From: Antedon mediterranea
Lineage: Eukaryota > Echinodermata > Crinoidea > Comatulida > Antedonidae
Assembly (NCBI RefSeq): GCF_964355755.1
Contig: NC_092671.1
Location: 10,985,001-11,049,000 of the forward strand
Length of the DNA: 64,000 bases
Direction: 5' to 3'
In this document: piece by piece, positions 46,401 through 59,100 of the stretch
Numbering within the stretch: the stretch's first letter is position 1
Layout of the letters: each line of letters opens with the position of its first letter
Translations under genes and position numbers: made by a program
The notes under the pieces: generated by a model
Seen by the model: the letters and a program-made list of their open reading frames with translations, nothing else
What the model was told of the DNA's origin: nothing
The model's database searches: none

Positions 46401-49029
46401 GCAAGTTTGCCCAGCATGTACTCACTACTTACCCAGAGACGCCTTCGATGGCTGGGCCATGTAAGGCGCATGGATGACGGAAGAATACCAAAAGACTTAC
46501 TCTATGGTGAGCTTGTCACTGGAACTAGACCTAAAGGAAGGCCCATGTTACGCTTTAAAGACGTATGCAAGCGTGATCTTAAGTCGGGCAACACAAACGT
46601 CACAAACTGGGAGGCTGTTGCCTCCGATCGCAGTATGTGGAGATCCACTATCAAGATGTGTGTCCAAACAAGCGAGAGTGGACGCGACAAGAAACGGACG
46701 CTACTCAAGAAACGTAGAAAGGAGAGAGCATCCTCTGCTCCAACCGATCAGGAGCCAACGTACATCTGCCCAAAATGTGACAAATCATGCCGCTCAAAAA
46801 TTGGACTTTTTAGTCACAGCAGGCGCTGTGACCCTGCACCGAATGACGGATAGAGGGCGCATACCTATTGTCCCTCGAGACAGACGGCTGCCAATAAAAA
46901 AAACCGGCATTTATCTGCATATTAATTTGTATTAAGTTTTAAAAAATACGGTAGTTATTTTAATAGAGTTTGTGTATGATTCTCTATAAACGCACGTTTC
47001 GCACTTTTGAAAGTACTGTAACATTTTGTTTTTCAAATAATAATTATGAATAAACTTTTTTTTTAAATCTTAGTAGCATATTTAAATGGTCTTTTATTTA
47101 TTTACTTACATAAATAAATACATTTCTATCTTTTTAGAGGGATTAAATCTTTGCAACGGAACAGAAGACAGAATGTGTATCACAGCAGCATTATTGTACC
47201 ATAGAGCTGGCTGTTATAAAGGACTGATGCTGATACTAAATGCTGCTAATCAAACTAGCTCAGTCCAAAATATTAGGATGAACTTTACCATGCGCGTGTC
47301 AGATACATTTGAGAAATGTGTTGACTATCACAACAAAATATCAGATGAAAACACATATGAAGATCTTGTTGAGAAAACGTACCACTACTTATCCACCGCC
47401 GTCAAAGATTTTTTGAAGTTCGTTGAGAACATGGGTGAAAAAACCTCTAACGACCTAATACTTTGGGTAGACGAAATCTTTCAAGCAACAAACGGAAAAC
47501 CAGAATTATATCCCGTTCTGGAAATAGAATCAGTAACCGAGAAATGCAATATGGCATCCGTGTCTATACAACGTATGAGTGAAGAAGCTAAATGTATCGC
47601 ACAGACATATTTAGAATTCTTTATGAGTTTTATTATGAACTTCCTTTCAAGACGATATCAATTGCATGTTAAGAATGTTTACACGGGTGGATTGAAAATT
47701 ACACTAGCGGTTATTATGCTGTGTAAAGATGTACTAGTGACGTCTAACTTTTCCGTCAAACAAAAACAGCACACATACATTGTAGCGGCAACATATATGA
47801 CAGAAATTAGTGACGGCGATTTTTGGACAGACCAAATGGAATGTGTTCTAAATGAACTTCCTAACCTAAAACTACAGCGTAAAAGGTTTGATGAAATATG
47901 CAGAAAGAGGGAAAGACAAAAGAACGGTAAATATCAGTTGACGTTTTTGGGGTGTAGGAGGGATAATTTGATCATAGTATTGATTTTATAAAATTCCATG
48001 CAAACTATATAATAAGTATTAATGAGGTAAATAATCTACAACATGCTTTCATGCGATACATATTAGAGAATCACATGGTCAAAATTAATGCAAAACAAAA
48101 GTCTATGCAACAATTTGTAAGTTTGATATCCATATTGATATGCTATATTTTTTTATAAGTGTGGCCTAACCATGAAAGACAAACTGAACAAAGCAAGACA
48201 CAGGATCAGAAACCATGTGAACGGAACACAAAGATTGTCTTTAGTAAGTCAAATGCACGTGTATTGAAAACTATTGAGTTTAGTCTTCTTTTGCCATCCA
48301 TTGGCACACTAAAGCTTGTTGTTAACCTTTGCCGAAATTATTTAATAAAACAACATAAGTAGGTCATATATATTACAGAGTTAAACATACACTAGTTATA
48401 GTGTTTAAAACATTTAAGTTTAGTAAGAGTATGTAATTACGAATAAATTTTGGCTTTAATAACACACATTGTTTAAGTTAAAATACACAGTGAGTATTGT
48501 TTCTCAATGTTTAATGCAATGTAACTAACATTTTGTTTTCCCCCATTTCAGGTGGTGACCAGGTTGATGTAAGATACTTACTTGTTTACCAATAGTAGGC
48601 CCTAATATAAACGATATTACTTTATACATATATCTATGGATGTTTACCATGTTATTGCATACATGACCATGTTATGACTTGTTATTACAGAATATTATGA
48701 AAAAAGAAATATTGTTGGGAAGGAATGAAGGATACGAGTATGGACACATCCTTAGTTGGAACACCTTTTCTAGAGTATGCATGCACTTGGACGTTACTAA
48801 TGACGCAAGACGTGACTGGCGAGCACTTGCTGAAGAGATGGGAGTAAAAGCTGAGACAATTGAAGCTTGTCTTCAAAGTAAATACAACCATACAAAAACA
48901 CTGCTCGAGATTTTCTTTAATCAAAATCAAGGTAAACCACGGGAAGAAATATTGCATGAACTCGTCGATATGTTAAAGACATGCAAGCTTGGCCGTGCTG
49001 CTGAATTAGTTGAGAAAGATATTCTATAA
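37288..49029 (+). CDS. Death-domain module gene, copy 3 (no SAM, truncated M2)
   Basis: Exons: 37288-37489 (chimeric first exon, if ATG 37288 is used; acceptor-based start would be 37337), 37623-38444 (M1, 822 nt), 39156-39419 (truncated M2, 264 nt), 41928-42764 (M3), 47138-47926 (M4), 48552-48568 (microexon), 48691-49029 (Death domain). Total 3270 nt, an exact multiple of three, 1089 aa. The truncated M2 has only the first ~45 residues of the normal module; its proposed donor ACAG|GTCAAT is weak, and without splicing there the frame stops at TAG 39425-39427. Introns carry a LINE (42802-46902), a gypsy-like remnant and PuPy-rich repeats. All other junctions and exon lengths match copy 2, so the gene may still be expressed. 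Function inferred only from the Death domain. Confidence 0.75.
38727..38885. repeat. Cluster of short inverted repeats (CTAGAAAACTCAGAT)
   Basis: The word CTAGAAAACTCAGAT and its complement ATCTGAGTTTTCTAG alternate at least six times over ~150 bases, partly overlapping TCTAGATCTAGA. Single strands could fold into several alternative hairpins. Lies in the intron between M1 and M2 of copy 3. Confidence 0.85.
39430..40260. repeat. Repeat block with GACCGACAGACA microsatellite, replaces M2 exon 3' part
   Basis: Two similar units (39440-39560 and 40080-40260) contain GTGATACCGGACCGACAGAC and end ACCGACATAGTGAACTAT; a related unit is at 29245-29335. Between them is a doubled GCGCTACGCACGTAATTG segment (39875-39930). 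The block starts immediately after the shortened M2 exon of copy 3. Confidence 0.7.
41030..41760 (-). mobile_element. Remnant of a Ty3/gypsy-type gag region
   Basis: On the - strand, 41472-41047 is open for 141 codons and contains MDAEMKHQIIQDGRKKK followed by LDNIDKLARSLEISE, a pattern typical of the helical capsid part of gypsy-type gag of invertebrate retroelements. Upstream (higher coordinates) further gag-like pieces are found in other frames, so several frameshifts are present. No protease, RT or LTR was found. Old, immobile fragment in an intron of copy 3. Confidence 0.5.
42802..46902 (+). mobile_element. Full-length-looking non-LTR retrotransposon (4.1 kb)
   Basis: Bounded by ACCGGCAT at 42794-42801 and 46903-46910 (8-bp target duplication), with an 8-base A tail at the right end. 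Homologous introns of copies 1 and 2 (2554- and 13730-) lack it, and the joined flanks of copy 3 align with copy 2. About 866 bp of GC-richer 5' region, one long ORF (43668-46853) and ~49 bp of 3' UTR. Inserted in the sense orientation of the host gene. Confidence 0.88.
43668..46853 (+). CDS. LINE endonuclease-reverse transcriptase (1061 aa)
   Basis: APE-type endonuclease at the N-terminus: SWNVRT (5-10), ETR (47-49), GDFNAR (153-158), DTDHS (247-251). Reverse transcriptase: GKAPGKDGIP (~492), NYRGISLLS, FIDLTKAFD, SGVKQGCVLAPTLF and the catalytic FADD (744-747). A thumb/connection region with RRLRWLGHVRRMDDGR follows. A C-terminal C2H2-like finger has C1034, C1037, H1050, C1054. The frame is intact, suggesting recent insertion. 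No separate ORF1 was found upstream. Clade uncertain; it resembles RTE-like EN-RT proteins often labelled craniofacial development protein 2-like. Confidence 0.92.
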   Translation: MRFASWNVRTMCPGFSNDPRTTNDLRKTAIINRELKRLNIDIAALQETRLPSDGSIRERDYTFFWQGLEPDQPRLHGVGFAVRNSLVASVEPPSKGTARILSLRLSTSSGTVNILSIYAPTLCSTPESKDEFYEELDSAIRGISDTEHLYLLGDFNARVGSDHYSWPRSIGHFGVGRLNENGQRLLELCSYHDLCITNTFFSTKPQHKVSWRHPRSHHWHQLDLVITRRSYLNYVNITRSYHSADCDTDHSMVRSTVCLKPKQIHRFRHIGCPRINTAKTNLPDLCARFAQTIDKMLKDCPKANSEMRWAHIRDAIYTSAKDIFGVKERKTPDWFESGISAMEPALEAKRAALIDYKRDPSERTLEALRKARNNSQKIARQCANQYWLNLCQDIQLSADHGNTGAMYAGIKKAFGPSATKIAPLKTASGTIITDRGKQMERWVEHYQQLYLRENIVTDSAIECIDSLPIMEELDNPPTLAELSKAIDILACGKAPGKDGIPPEVLNAGKRSTLLLQNLHELLLQCWEEGSVPQDMRDANIVTLYKNKGDRSDCNNYRGISLLSIVGKVFARVVLTRLQSLAERVYPEAQCGFRAGRSTIDMIFSVRQLQEKCREQRQPLYIAFIDLTKAFDLVSRKGLFSLLQRIGCPPKLLGIITSFHEDMHSVVQYDGSSSDPFPIKSGVKQGCVLAPTLFGIFFSLLLSYAFRQSNEGVYLHTRSDGNLFNLARFRAKTKVRRLLIRELLFADDAAITAHSVEALQRLIDCFSHACEEFVLTISLKKTNVLSQDAANAPPKIKIGDYTLEVVDKFIYLGSTVSSNLSFDAELNIRIGKATSAMARLTDKVWKNRMLTINTKMKIYQACVLSTLLYSSESWSLYTRQERRLSSFHLRCLRKILGIKWQDHVSNKTVLTRASLPSMYSLLTQRRLRWLGHVRRMDDGRIPKDLLYGELVTGTRPKGRPMLRFKDVCKRDLKSGNTNVTNWEAVASDRSMWRSTIKMCVQTSESGRDKKRTLLKKRRKERASSAPTDQEPTYICPKCDKSCRSKIGLFSHSRRCDPAPNDG

Positions 49030-50032
49030 CTATATATAGGCCTTTTACAAACTAAAGAGATCTATTACACATCGCAATGACATAAAACTGGTCATAAACG
49101 AAAGAGAGTTATTTTTAAATTACTGTAATTACAATTTCATTTCCTTATACAAATGTATATGAATAACTACTACATAACTTTTAGAGTAATATTTTTTTAA
49201 ATTAGTAGTAAAGTGTTACATTAGTTCCTTGTGTCATATCGAATGCACAACACAAACTAATTCAATAAATTACATAACCATCATAAATGATTAAACAACA
49301 AATGTAATATCTCACATAGAAGGCAAGATACAATATTTGTTCTACTTTTATTAATTCAAAGGTTTTGGTTCATATAGTGACTACAGTAAATATCAGTATC
49401 GAATAAATTTACAAAAAGGATTTGCCCTTTTTTGTATAAAATTAAAAGATCAGAATATAATTTTGTTTTAATTAGCTTTTTAATATACCAGAAGAAACTA
49501 TGATCCTTGTATGTATGGTGTGTGGAAGGAATAGTGTATTTACCTGTAGGATCTATATATGGTATATTTACTGTAAAGCGAATACAGCATCAGTCACTAG
49601 GTATTTGTATAGGACAAATTTACAATACTGCAAATGTTTGATGTTACTTATTAGGTCAAAGTTTACAATAACTGTACAGATAAATATGGCCTCGTGGTTA
49701 TAAATGACAGTACAGTATTACTATTACCATTTTGTTAAAGGTATCATTGATAATTGTTTTAGTAGAGATATAGAATCCATTTTCATGTACTTAAGTACCA
49801 CACTAAAGGAAGAACTTGTGTCTATTGTATTAGTGTAGGCCATATAACTTACATCTTTAATAAATTCATTAAATGAATCAGATCATGTACTTGGCAGGTA
49901 CCATGTTACCCTTAGGTGCCAAAGATATAAAATAGACAAGCTAAATGCCAACATTTAAAGGATTAAGCTATAATTGTACATTTAGATGTTAAATTAAAAT
50001 AGTAACTACTTCATCATCCACTATTTGTGTTC
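49030..50032. other. Spacer between copy 3 and the VPS16 3' end
   Basis: Convergent 3' ends of copy 3 (+) and VPS16 (-). This spacer is paralogous to the flanks of copies 1 and 2, including the CTTGGCAGGTACCATGTTACC segment near 49890. No gene seen. Confidence 0.7.
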
Positions 50033-50174
50033 TTATTTTTTTCCCAATTGTGATTTCATTGTGCCTATTTTAGCAGCAAGTTGTTTGTTTTGTACACCAC
50101 ATTTCATAAGCACCATATTTAGATCATCCTCACTTTTTATCTGGAAGGCAGCTTCAGCAGCCTGCTCCAAAACA
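50033..50174 (-). CDS. VPS16: VPS16 last exon
   Basis: Acceptor TTTTTCAG precedes 50174; the exon completes a split Gly codon and encodes [20 protein letters not shown] and a C-terminal AAKIG..KSQLGKK helix, matching the end of the VPS16 C-terminal alpha-solenoid. TAA at 50033-50035. A hydrophobic open frame continuing upstream to 50239 is intron. Confidence 0.93.
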
Positions 50175-53100
50175 CTGAAAAATATGACGACGATGATGCT
50201 GATATTGAATAATGTCATGATAGGCGAAAAAGGAGACATTTTAACTTGGAATTGCTAATTTGGTATCAGTAAAAATGATATTACAAATACATAATACTGA
50301 CAGTGTGGTCTTATTATGAGCATTATCAGCATATTATTGTAGCTGTGGCAAGGGCATTATAGTAAAAATAACAACCTAAAGATCATATGTTATGCTTTTT
50401 TTTAATCATGGCTGAATTTGTAAACTATATGCATATGATACAGGATTAGGGTTTCCTGTCCGGTCTAGATCAAACTTGATCTAGCTTAAGCCTAAAACCT
50501 ACTTACTCTATAACACATCTAAATCTAAATTAAGTTTAATTATCTTAAAATTAATATTCTTAACAAAGTTATTTACTAGGACTAATTTTAAATCCGTTTG
50601 TAAAAAGTCTATTGTACTTGTTTTCACTAGGTCATCCAGCTATCGAATTAATAAAATATTAACTGCTAGTTGACAGGCTAACTAAACAAACTAAATGAAG
50701 AAACAAGATACAAATCCTACACGTACACTGGGTTTACAGTCTGTAGTGATTATTTCCTACAGATAAACACCAAGTCTACTTTGTTTATGAAATCTGATTT
50801 TTGACTAAACTTTGAGTAAACAACTATTGATGAACCTTCAAATAACAACGGCCCGAACATTGCAAATATTGATGATAAGCCTTCGTCGTCACAACATTTA
50901 AATATGTTGTGGGGATTAAAAATGATTAATTGACTGGCAATCCTATGTCCTGGTTGTTGTATACATATCTAGCTCAGTGCTGAACGTAGAGACCTGAGGC
51001 CCCTGCTTTAGGAACTCTAAGTGGTCCTGGGGCGTTTTTTGACATATTTTAATACATGTTAATGCCTCAGGGGCCCCCCATAAACTCCGGGGCCCCTGGA
51101 TTTAGCCAGCGAGCGCTCATTACGCCACTGATCTAAGCTATCCATGCTGAAATGTTACTGTATATCTAAAGTCCAATCCAAGTCAAAACAGCCATGTTCT
51201 AAGATCCTAGTTGTGAAATCTAAACTTATCCAGTATTGTTCAATGTTCTTGTACTTTAAACTCAGAATAAGCCATGCCCTAGAATATGATCTCTTCATTT
51301 GTAAGAGTACTACTCTAGGATTTTGATCTGATCACCTTATTTGCACAGGTCCTGCCTGAAATCTAAATCTTTCTAATAATAATATGAAAACTCTAGTTGC
51401 TGGAATAAAGGACATCAGGCTATAAGTGAATTATAACTAATTTCTTACCCAATTCGTAGATACATTCTGACACGGTTTTCTGCTGGTACCTTTGGCACAT
51501 ACTTATTGGCCTCTGTTAGGTTACCATATTTGTAACACACCTCAACAAATGACTAAAATACACACAACAAAAATAAAAAACATGTAAGATTATCAAAGCA
51601 AAAACTAAAAAAACCACAATATATCTTCTTGTATTTTTATACATTATTTGAAATACCTTTCATAAAATCTTTCTTACCTCAAATCCTATAGGAGATTTTT
51701 TACTTTTAGAAAACTTTTCTAATTCAATCCAATCTCTGTTCTCAGATAGTGCCTCTATCTTTATTCTCCAAAACCTGCAATAAATGTAAATGTTTGTTAT
51801 TATTCTATTTATAGTATTAAGAACAGATAATGTCATCTTTGAGTTTTACTTTTTACTGGAAAAATGTATATGATTTTAACATGTATTTATATATTTAATA
51901 TATATAATGTTGAATAACCATACGCAGAATAACAAAAATAAAGCTTTTTATTTCTCACCTTTTATCAGGTACTTTAAATTCTTTCCTTAGCTGTTCAGCT
52001 AATTTGGTACGATTTGTAAGAAGTAGTTCTAAAATTGTGTCATGAATTGATAAGTTCAAATATGGCTGTTTTAAGTCAGCCTCCATGTTTCTCTGATATG
52101 TTAACAGTTTTATCTGTTCTTCAGTCATCTGAAAAATAGTTCACAAAACCTTTATCGATAAGCAGTAAAATTATTAATGTCAATAACAACATTTATCTGA
52201 AATACTAAATTATTAATTAATAATGGTTAGTTAATTAGAATAAATTCAAATTCATTCAAAACAATTTACACCCAAATGGTACTGCATTGGGTCAAACGAC
52301 AAAGTATAACAGAAGTGATTTTAACATTAGGTTACAAACAGCTGGAGTAAATTTATTTGTAAACCAGCCCTATACAAATACCTTAGTTGCAAATTCATTG
52401 TTGCCTTTCTTGTAGTTTTCTTGCGCAACATGTAACATATCAATCTGAGTTTTCACATTTTTCTATAAAAAAAATTTTTAGTTTGTTTCTTGTACATTAG
52501 ATGATAAAGATTTCCTAGACACCAGGAAGGCTACTGTAGATGGAATCCGGTCACCACCAGTTAGTTAACTCGGCCTCAAGTTATCTGGTCCTGTGTCAAC
52601 AATAAATAAAGTATTGACTGAGGCCAAGATGGTTTAGGGTCAACTTGGATGAAAAATCTTAGATGTAGACGTGTTTAAATCCATTGCCTTTTGGGCACAA
52701 ATGTTTGTGAATGGTGCATTACAGTATAAATATTACCTCTGAACCGTATACGCAACTATTTGAGACTTTTATATTTGCCATCTCTAGGTAGTCATCTACT
52801 TGCTCATACAAATTCTCCAACATGTCTGGATTTTGTTGTCGACAATACTAAAAAACAATAATAACAGATTTATCCTCTACTTGACCATACAAATTTTAAG
52901 TTATCTACCTTTTGTTGTCGTCAATATTAAAATTAAACACATAAACAAGCGTAATTATATTGTATCCTACATATTGTTCTCAAAATTATCTAAAAAAAAC
53001 ATTTAATTCCAGCAAAAGCCAAAAACATTCAGAAGTGTATCAAATCCAATAGCATATTTCACTTCAATTTTAATACGACAGAGAGTCCACCCTAATATGT

Positions 53101-56100
53101 TTTGACTATACAATTTGATTACAATTTTCAATGTACAATATTGTATTATACGCAAATGACATTATTAAAAGTGGAATGCTGTTTCAAATGTATTTTACTG
53201 ATTTCTGCTGGATGCTATTCAAATAATTTAACTAAACTGTTTTAACTCACTTGCATGTAAAGACTTTGAGCAACTGGTTGGTTTCTTAGTGTCATCAAAA
53301 AGTCTCCTAATTTCTTCTTGTCTTTCATGCTTAATATAACAAGAAACACTATAGAGAAAACAGTTACCATGATAATACCACTTGTTTAATGTTACTATAA
53401 AAGATGTTACTATCATTGTTAACACAAAAGTCCAGTGCCTACAAATTAACAGCGAATACAACTATTTTATTTCAATCCTTATAAGAAGAATTTTCAATAC
53501 TAATACAAGATTCTGGTGCCTTATTACTCTTTGGAAATTATTTAACATATAATATTTTTATTTAAATACAAAGGCCTGTCCTCTTTTGAGACACCTCTAT
53601 TAAAGAACACTTTCCTATGATATGAACAAAGCAATATATATTTTAACATTCTAGCCAACCCCTATTCAGGGGACACACCATACTAAGGGACCACTTTGTT
53701 GGGACCCGAAGGAGTTCTACTGTATTTATAGGTACTGGATAGGTACTTACCTAAATCAGTATCCCCGCTCTCAATAGCCTTGGAAAGAGCTACATCATCA
53801 TGATCCATCTTCATGAGTAAAGGAACTTGCTCAGCTGCCTTGGGCTCATACTCCAAAAGCTAAAAAAAATATCTTAAAATTTACTTATCCTAAAAGTGGG
53901 CTGGTACTGCTTTTATCTTATCATCATACAGGCTATCACATACAAGTTGCGCTAGCTAGTTGCAATTAAATTTTTATGTGGGCAAGCTTAGCAATACAGT
54001 CGTGTCTAGTGCGTCCAGTTTGGTCTTGAAATTAGTCTGAGTTGGTGCACATCTAGTTTATTATATATTATTAATATTTCAAAGGTGACTGAATTAAATA
54101 AAGTTATAAATAAATCTTACCTTTACTGCTAGGCCAGCCCGGCCACATTCCCAAGCCTTGGAAGCAATCTCAGAATAGGAAATGCCAGGAGTATCACCCA
54201 GTTTACTTTGGATAGCCCTGGCAATCTGATCATCAGCAACATGTGTCTGCTGAACCTGAAAAAACAAGCCAACTATATTATTATATTTATTATATGGTTT
54301 TTCGTACTAAATCGAATAAAGGGTGAGCAATGACAATATTTATAGTACATACAGTACATTGAATATAAATTGCAATTGGAAAATAAATTAAAATCTGATT
54401 TAACAACATGAGTGATACCTTATAACATGCCCAATGACCTAAAATTCTGCTTTCTCCCTCTGTTTCTGGCAATTTCAAATATTTACAGATTCGAACTGCT
54501 AAACACCAATTTCTTCTTAGTATCAATCTATAAAGATCAACATTATTCAATACAATTATTTTAACATAATGTATACAATAATTATGTCAAGAATATGTAT
54601 TGACATTAAACATTACTAATATGTACAAAATGAATCAGATCATGGTGTAATTTATTTACACTCATCCAAATAATAATTAAAAAAATACTATTTTTGTATA
54701 CAAACCTGTCAATGAGAACTGGTAATGTAAGATGCTTCAATCTATGATGTAAATTAAGAAATAACAGGTATGAAACCAATTAACATATTTGTTTCTAATT
54801 TCTTAAACAAATTTGTTTGTGTAACTAATACGAATGTACAATAAGAAATAAAGATTAGGAAGGTGAGTTTTCATAAATATTTTTACTGTATTAAAGTATT
54901 TTCACTAACTGGCATAAAATGAAGATGAATATTTTTTTTTGTAATGGTCAAAATAAAAATCTGAAATTGTTAACTGTACAATAAGAAACAAAGACTAGAA
55001 AGGTGAGTTTTAAAAATATTTTCACTATATTAAAGCATTTTTCTACTGGCATAAAATGAGGATGAATATGTTTTCTTTTTTAATGGTCAAAATAAAAATC
55101 TGAAATTGTTAACTCTGTTGTTGTAAACGCTTGTAAAATAAAGGATACTGTTCGTAGGTTATGGGGATGCCCACTCGATAATCTCGTACAGCATTGAGTA
55201 CACGCAGCATCTGACACATGTTGACAAACATGTCAGGTTTCATGTTGCTAAGGAAACATTTGCCGAATGATGCAGCCTAAAAATCGAATAAGCAAATTTG
55301 TTAATTTAGGTACATTTTAAGACTAGATAAAACTGATAATTTGAAATACTAAATTACAATGTACAGCATCATACAGTAAAGCGCCTCTTATGGGACACCC
55401 CTACAATTTCCCATAAAATGAACAAGGACCAACATATCCAACCATATTCATGGGATAAGACTATTAGGAAGACACTTTGTTTGTCTTCTTATTGGGGTTC
55501 TTCTAGCTGTAGTTTGATTTCAACATACACGTAGTAGCATCCTTTGTGTTGCTGGTTCGTACTCTGCGCCAGCAGCTTGTATACACTGTTGTACTGCCCT
55601 CGGTAGTTGGTCCTGGATCATACGAATATATTCATCTGCCTTCTCACTTTTTTTCTGTATTAAACAGAACAACAAAGATATAAAAATTGTTACTAAACAG
55701 GAATACTCTTTTGTATTTCTTGAAACACTGTACATATTATTTTTATTGTGATTTGATTATTTGTATTAGTCAGATTGTCCTAATCTTTTATCCCTTTCTG
55801 TACATTCAAAGCGGTAACTATGGCTTAAATATAAAATTATATCAATTTCATTACATACAAATGCATTGGCTTTACAAGCATGTGTAATGACTAAAAAAAT
55901 TAAAAAGTAAAGTCGTGGAGTCTATTGTACTGTATATATTATATATTTCTGATGTTAGCTACCTCATGGAACTCTCTGGATGCCTCATACAACATAGCAC
56001 CTGGTGCCATCGAGCCGATTTTGAATATGTCTTCCACCACAGCTGAAAAAAAGAACACGGCTTAGATTATTAGGACAACAAACTACATCTATTTTAAAGT

Positions 56101-59100
56101 AAGTATATTGTTAAAGTTGACCATTAGGTTGAGTTGTTGTTGATACACACTACAGAATATTACATCATTTAGCTTAAATTAGGGGGTGGGATCATACTCG
56201 GGCTTATATTTCATTTACAGTAAAACCATTTCAATCTTTATGACATTAAAGAAACATATATCTTTGGTCTGTCAGAAATTGTTTACACTTACTTGGTACC
56301 CGTTGCAACATCTCATGGGTCTGTGTGCCTATGATACGAAGGCCGTCATACTCCGCTACAAGGTGTACGTCACTGTCCACATTGTACTTAACCCAATCTT
56401 TGTCAGGGCCTATCATCACAAGCATGTTCTCCCAGTAAGCTACAATTGCTCCACCACCACACCATGTTAATTGCTTTGGTCTCGTTTTGCTTTTGGTATC
56501 AAACTCACAATGTTTCTTCTGCAAAATATTATGTAATATATTATTCTATAGTTTGACATTTCATTAATGTCAGACCTCTATTCAAGAACCAACTCAACCG
56601 TTTACCTACCTTAAGTTCATGATAGATTTACAGTAAATGAATCACCAAATGAATATAATTATCACATGAATAGCCTGACTTTTTAGCTAAATTACTTTAG
56701 GTCTGATGAACCAACCCAAAAAACACCAGTATCAGCAAATAATGCAAGAAATCGATGATCAAAGGACCTCTATTCTCTCCTATCAAGAACCAACTCAACC
56801 GTTTGCCTACCTTACAGTACTTTGCTCATCATCTGACATCACCAAATAAATATAATTCTCACATGAATAGTCTGACTTTTTAGCTAAATTACCTTTAGGT
56901 CTGATGAACCAACCCAAAAAACACCAGTATCAGCAAATAATGCAAGAAATCGATGATCAAAGGAGACAGACATCTCGATGAAAGCATTTACAGGGGTATC
57001 CAACTCCAATGTCTAATATGGAAAAAATAAACAGATATAAAACACCTATTTGGAACATCCTATTATTATTCTAACACTATGACCTACCTTTATTCAGAGG
57101 ACACTTTGTTGGGTCCTGAATGTGTCCTCTTAATAGGGGTTCTTCAGTATAATCTTAATTATATTGTGTTTTAATTAAATAGGAGCAAATGTGTATACAC
57201 ATTTCAGTTATGACATTTGCAAACTAAATTCTTACCAGTTCCTGATAATGTCCCCCATGGTCCAGAAGGTATAGTTGATTTTCCTTGGCCAGTAAGACGT
57301 GAGACTGCCTTTCACTTGATATCACACACCAACTACTAGGTGCAGCTTCAATACCTGGTAAAATCACAAAACAATGCAATGATAAAGGCTAATTATGAAG
57401 AGGAGTATGTACTAGAATTCAATTTTTAAAAAAATATTAATTTTACTAAGACCAGTTAAAAAAACATTTCAAGCAATGATAATTAATGAAAAGAGCTAAA
57501 AAACTATGATTAATGTTATGCAATAATGAGTGAAATGTAAAGATTGGATTGTCATGGGACTTTGCAAGTGCTAAGTTTTTAAATAAATGCTAAAGGCCTG
57601 TCTACTGTAGGTAGTAGCTCATTTATCTACTCTTTTGAAACTATGATTGTACCTGGCACTTCAGCCATTCGTCTGAGCCTTGGTTCTTCTACATTGTTGA
57701 CAACAAATAAACGGAAGCTTCCAGTTAAGATAGCTAATCCAGTGCCAGAAAAACTACGGAAAGTCTTGCATTCAAGGATCTTTGTTTCTTTTGCATCCTA
57801 CCAATTAAAACATAATTATTATGAAACATTGTAAAATCTAATCTAAAATCATATCAATGCTGTATAATAGAACCTGACTGTGTGCATTATTATTCATTCA
57901 CATTTAACAGAGAAAAGTTTACTTTCTGTAGAAAATCATGAAATGAGGAGAAGGAAACATGAGTGGGGTTTATTGAATTTTTACTCGGGGTATCCGAGTC
58001 TAGGACTTACTCATTTTCTCCTCCTCTTCTTCCTCCATCTGGACACTTTTGAGTAAAAAGTGCGATTTTTAAAGTACTACTCCCCCCTTATTCATTGTAG
58101 TATTGAGCTGGGATTTGGCATGAATATACTACAGGGACATGTCCTCAAAGCTATAGAGCCGGATTTTTAATTTTCAAACCGAATGCAGCCATATGACGTC
58201 TCGAAGATGGTACCATATAGCCATATTTGGTAGGTTATTGATGTGTATGTGACGTTTACATCCGGTCTTATGACATCATTATTACAGCTTCTTTTGCTGT
58301 ACCTTGAGTATTGCACATTCGTGCTTGTTTAAAGAAATATCTTGTCTTACCTGACCCATTGTAAAGGTTTTCTTATGGCTTCCAAGCATGTCATAAAGAT
58401 GCACTGTACCATCTTCTTGTATGATCATCAAGTCTTCAGTATTGGTCCATGCAAGATGTATGACACGCAAACTTTTCCACTGAAATAAAAGTATGATGTT
58501 CAAATATAAAGAATAAGTAATTCAACATTTTACTATTAATTATATTAAAGGTTAAAAAAAATAGTTATGTTTGTTGGTTGTACAGTTTTCCCTAGTAGTA
58601 ATGGAATATCAATATGACTGGGATTTGTGAGAAGGTTTAAACTACGGGTGTGGGTTTATAATTATATTCATGTAATTGTATGTTAATCAACAGGAGCAGA
58701 TACGACTATTTTAATGAACAAGTCAATTCAATATAATTTATGCAAATCATAACACTTAAGCCTAGTGAAGTATACATCTAAGGATCAGAATAAGAAAAGT
58801 GAAAGAATAAATAATATGAAATTAATGGAAAGAAGGGGCAGATTTTTTATAACCATTACAGGATCATCTTGAGACAAATTTTCTAACTCTATTTTTGATC
58901 CCTGAAATCTACATAGTTACTGTATAATATTGGGAACCAGATGAATTTATTTATTACATATTTTTAGTTTTTCTAAGTTTTAGTTGAATTGTAAAGTGCT
59001 GTGTAATATTTGTTCAATTGTCTAGAAATAAATGCGAGTATGATGAATAACCATGAAGTAAAAGGTAAAATCATGTTATAAAGTAACCTAGGAATTAGGA

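Noticed and set aside
50033-50239. 68-codon frame with a hydrophobic start that looks like a small secreted protein
   Set aside because: The second part is the VPS16 last exon with a good acceptor at 50175; the hydrophobic start is intron sequence.
58282-58350. Continuation of VPS16 exon 4 past 58351
   Set aside because: GTAAGA donor at 58350 fits, and the next exon continues the VPS16 reading frame in phase.
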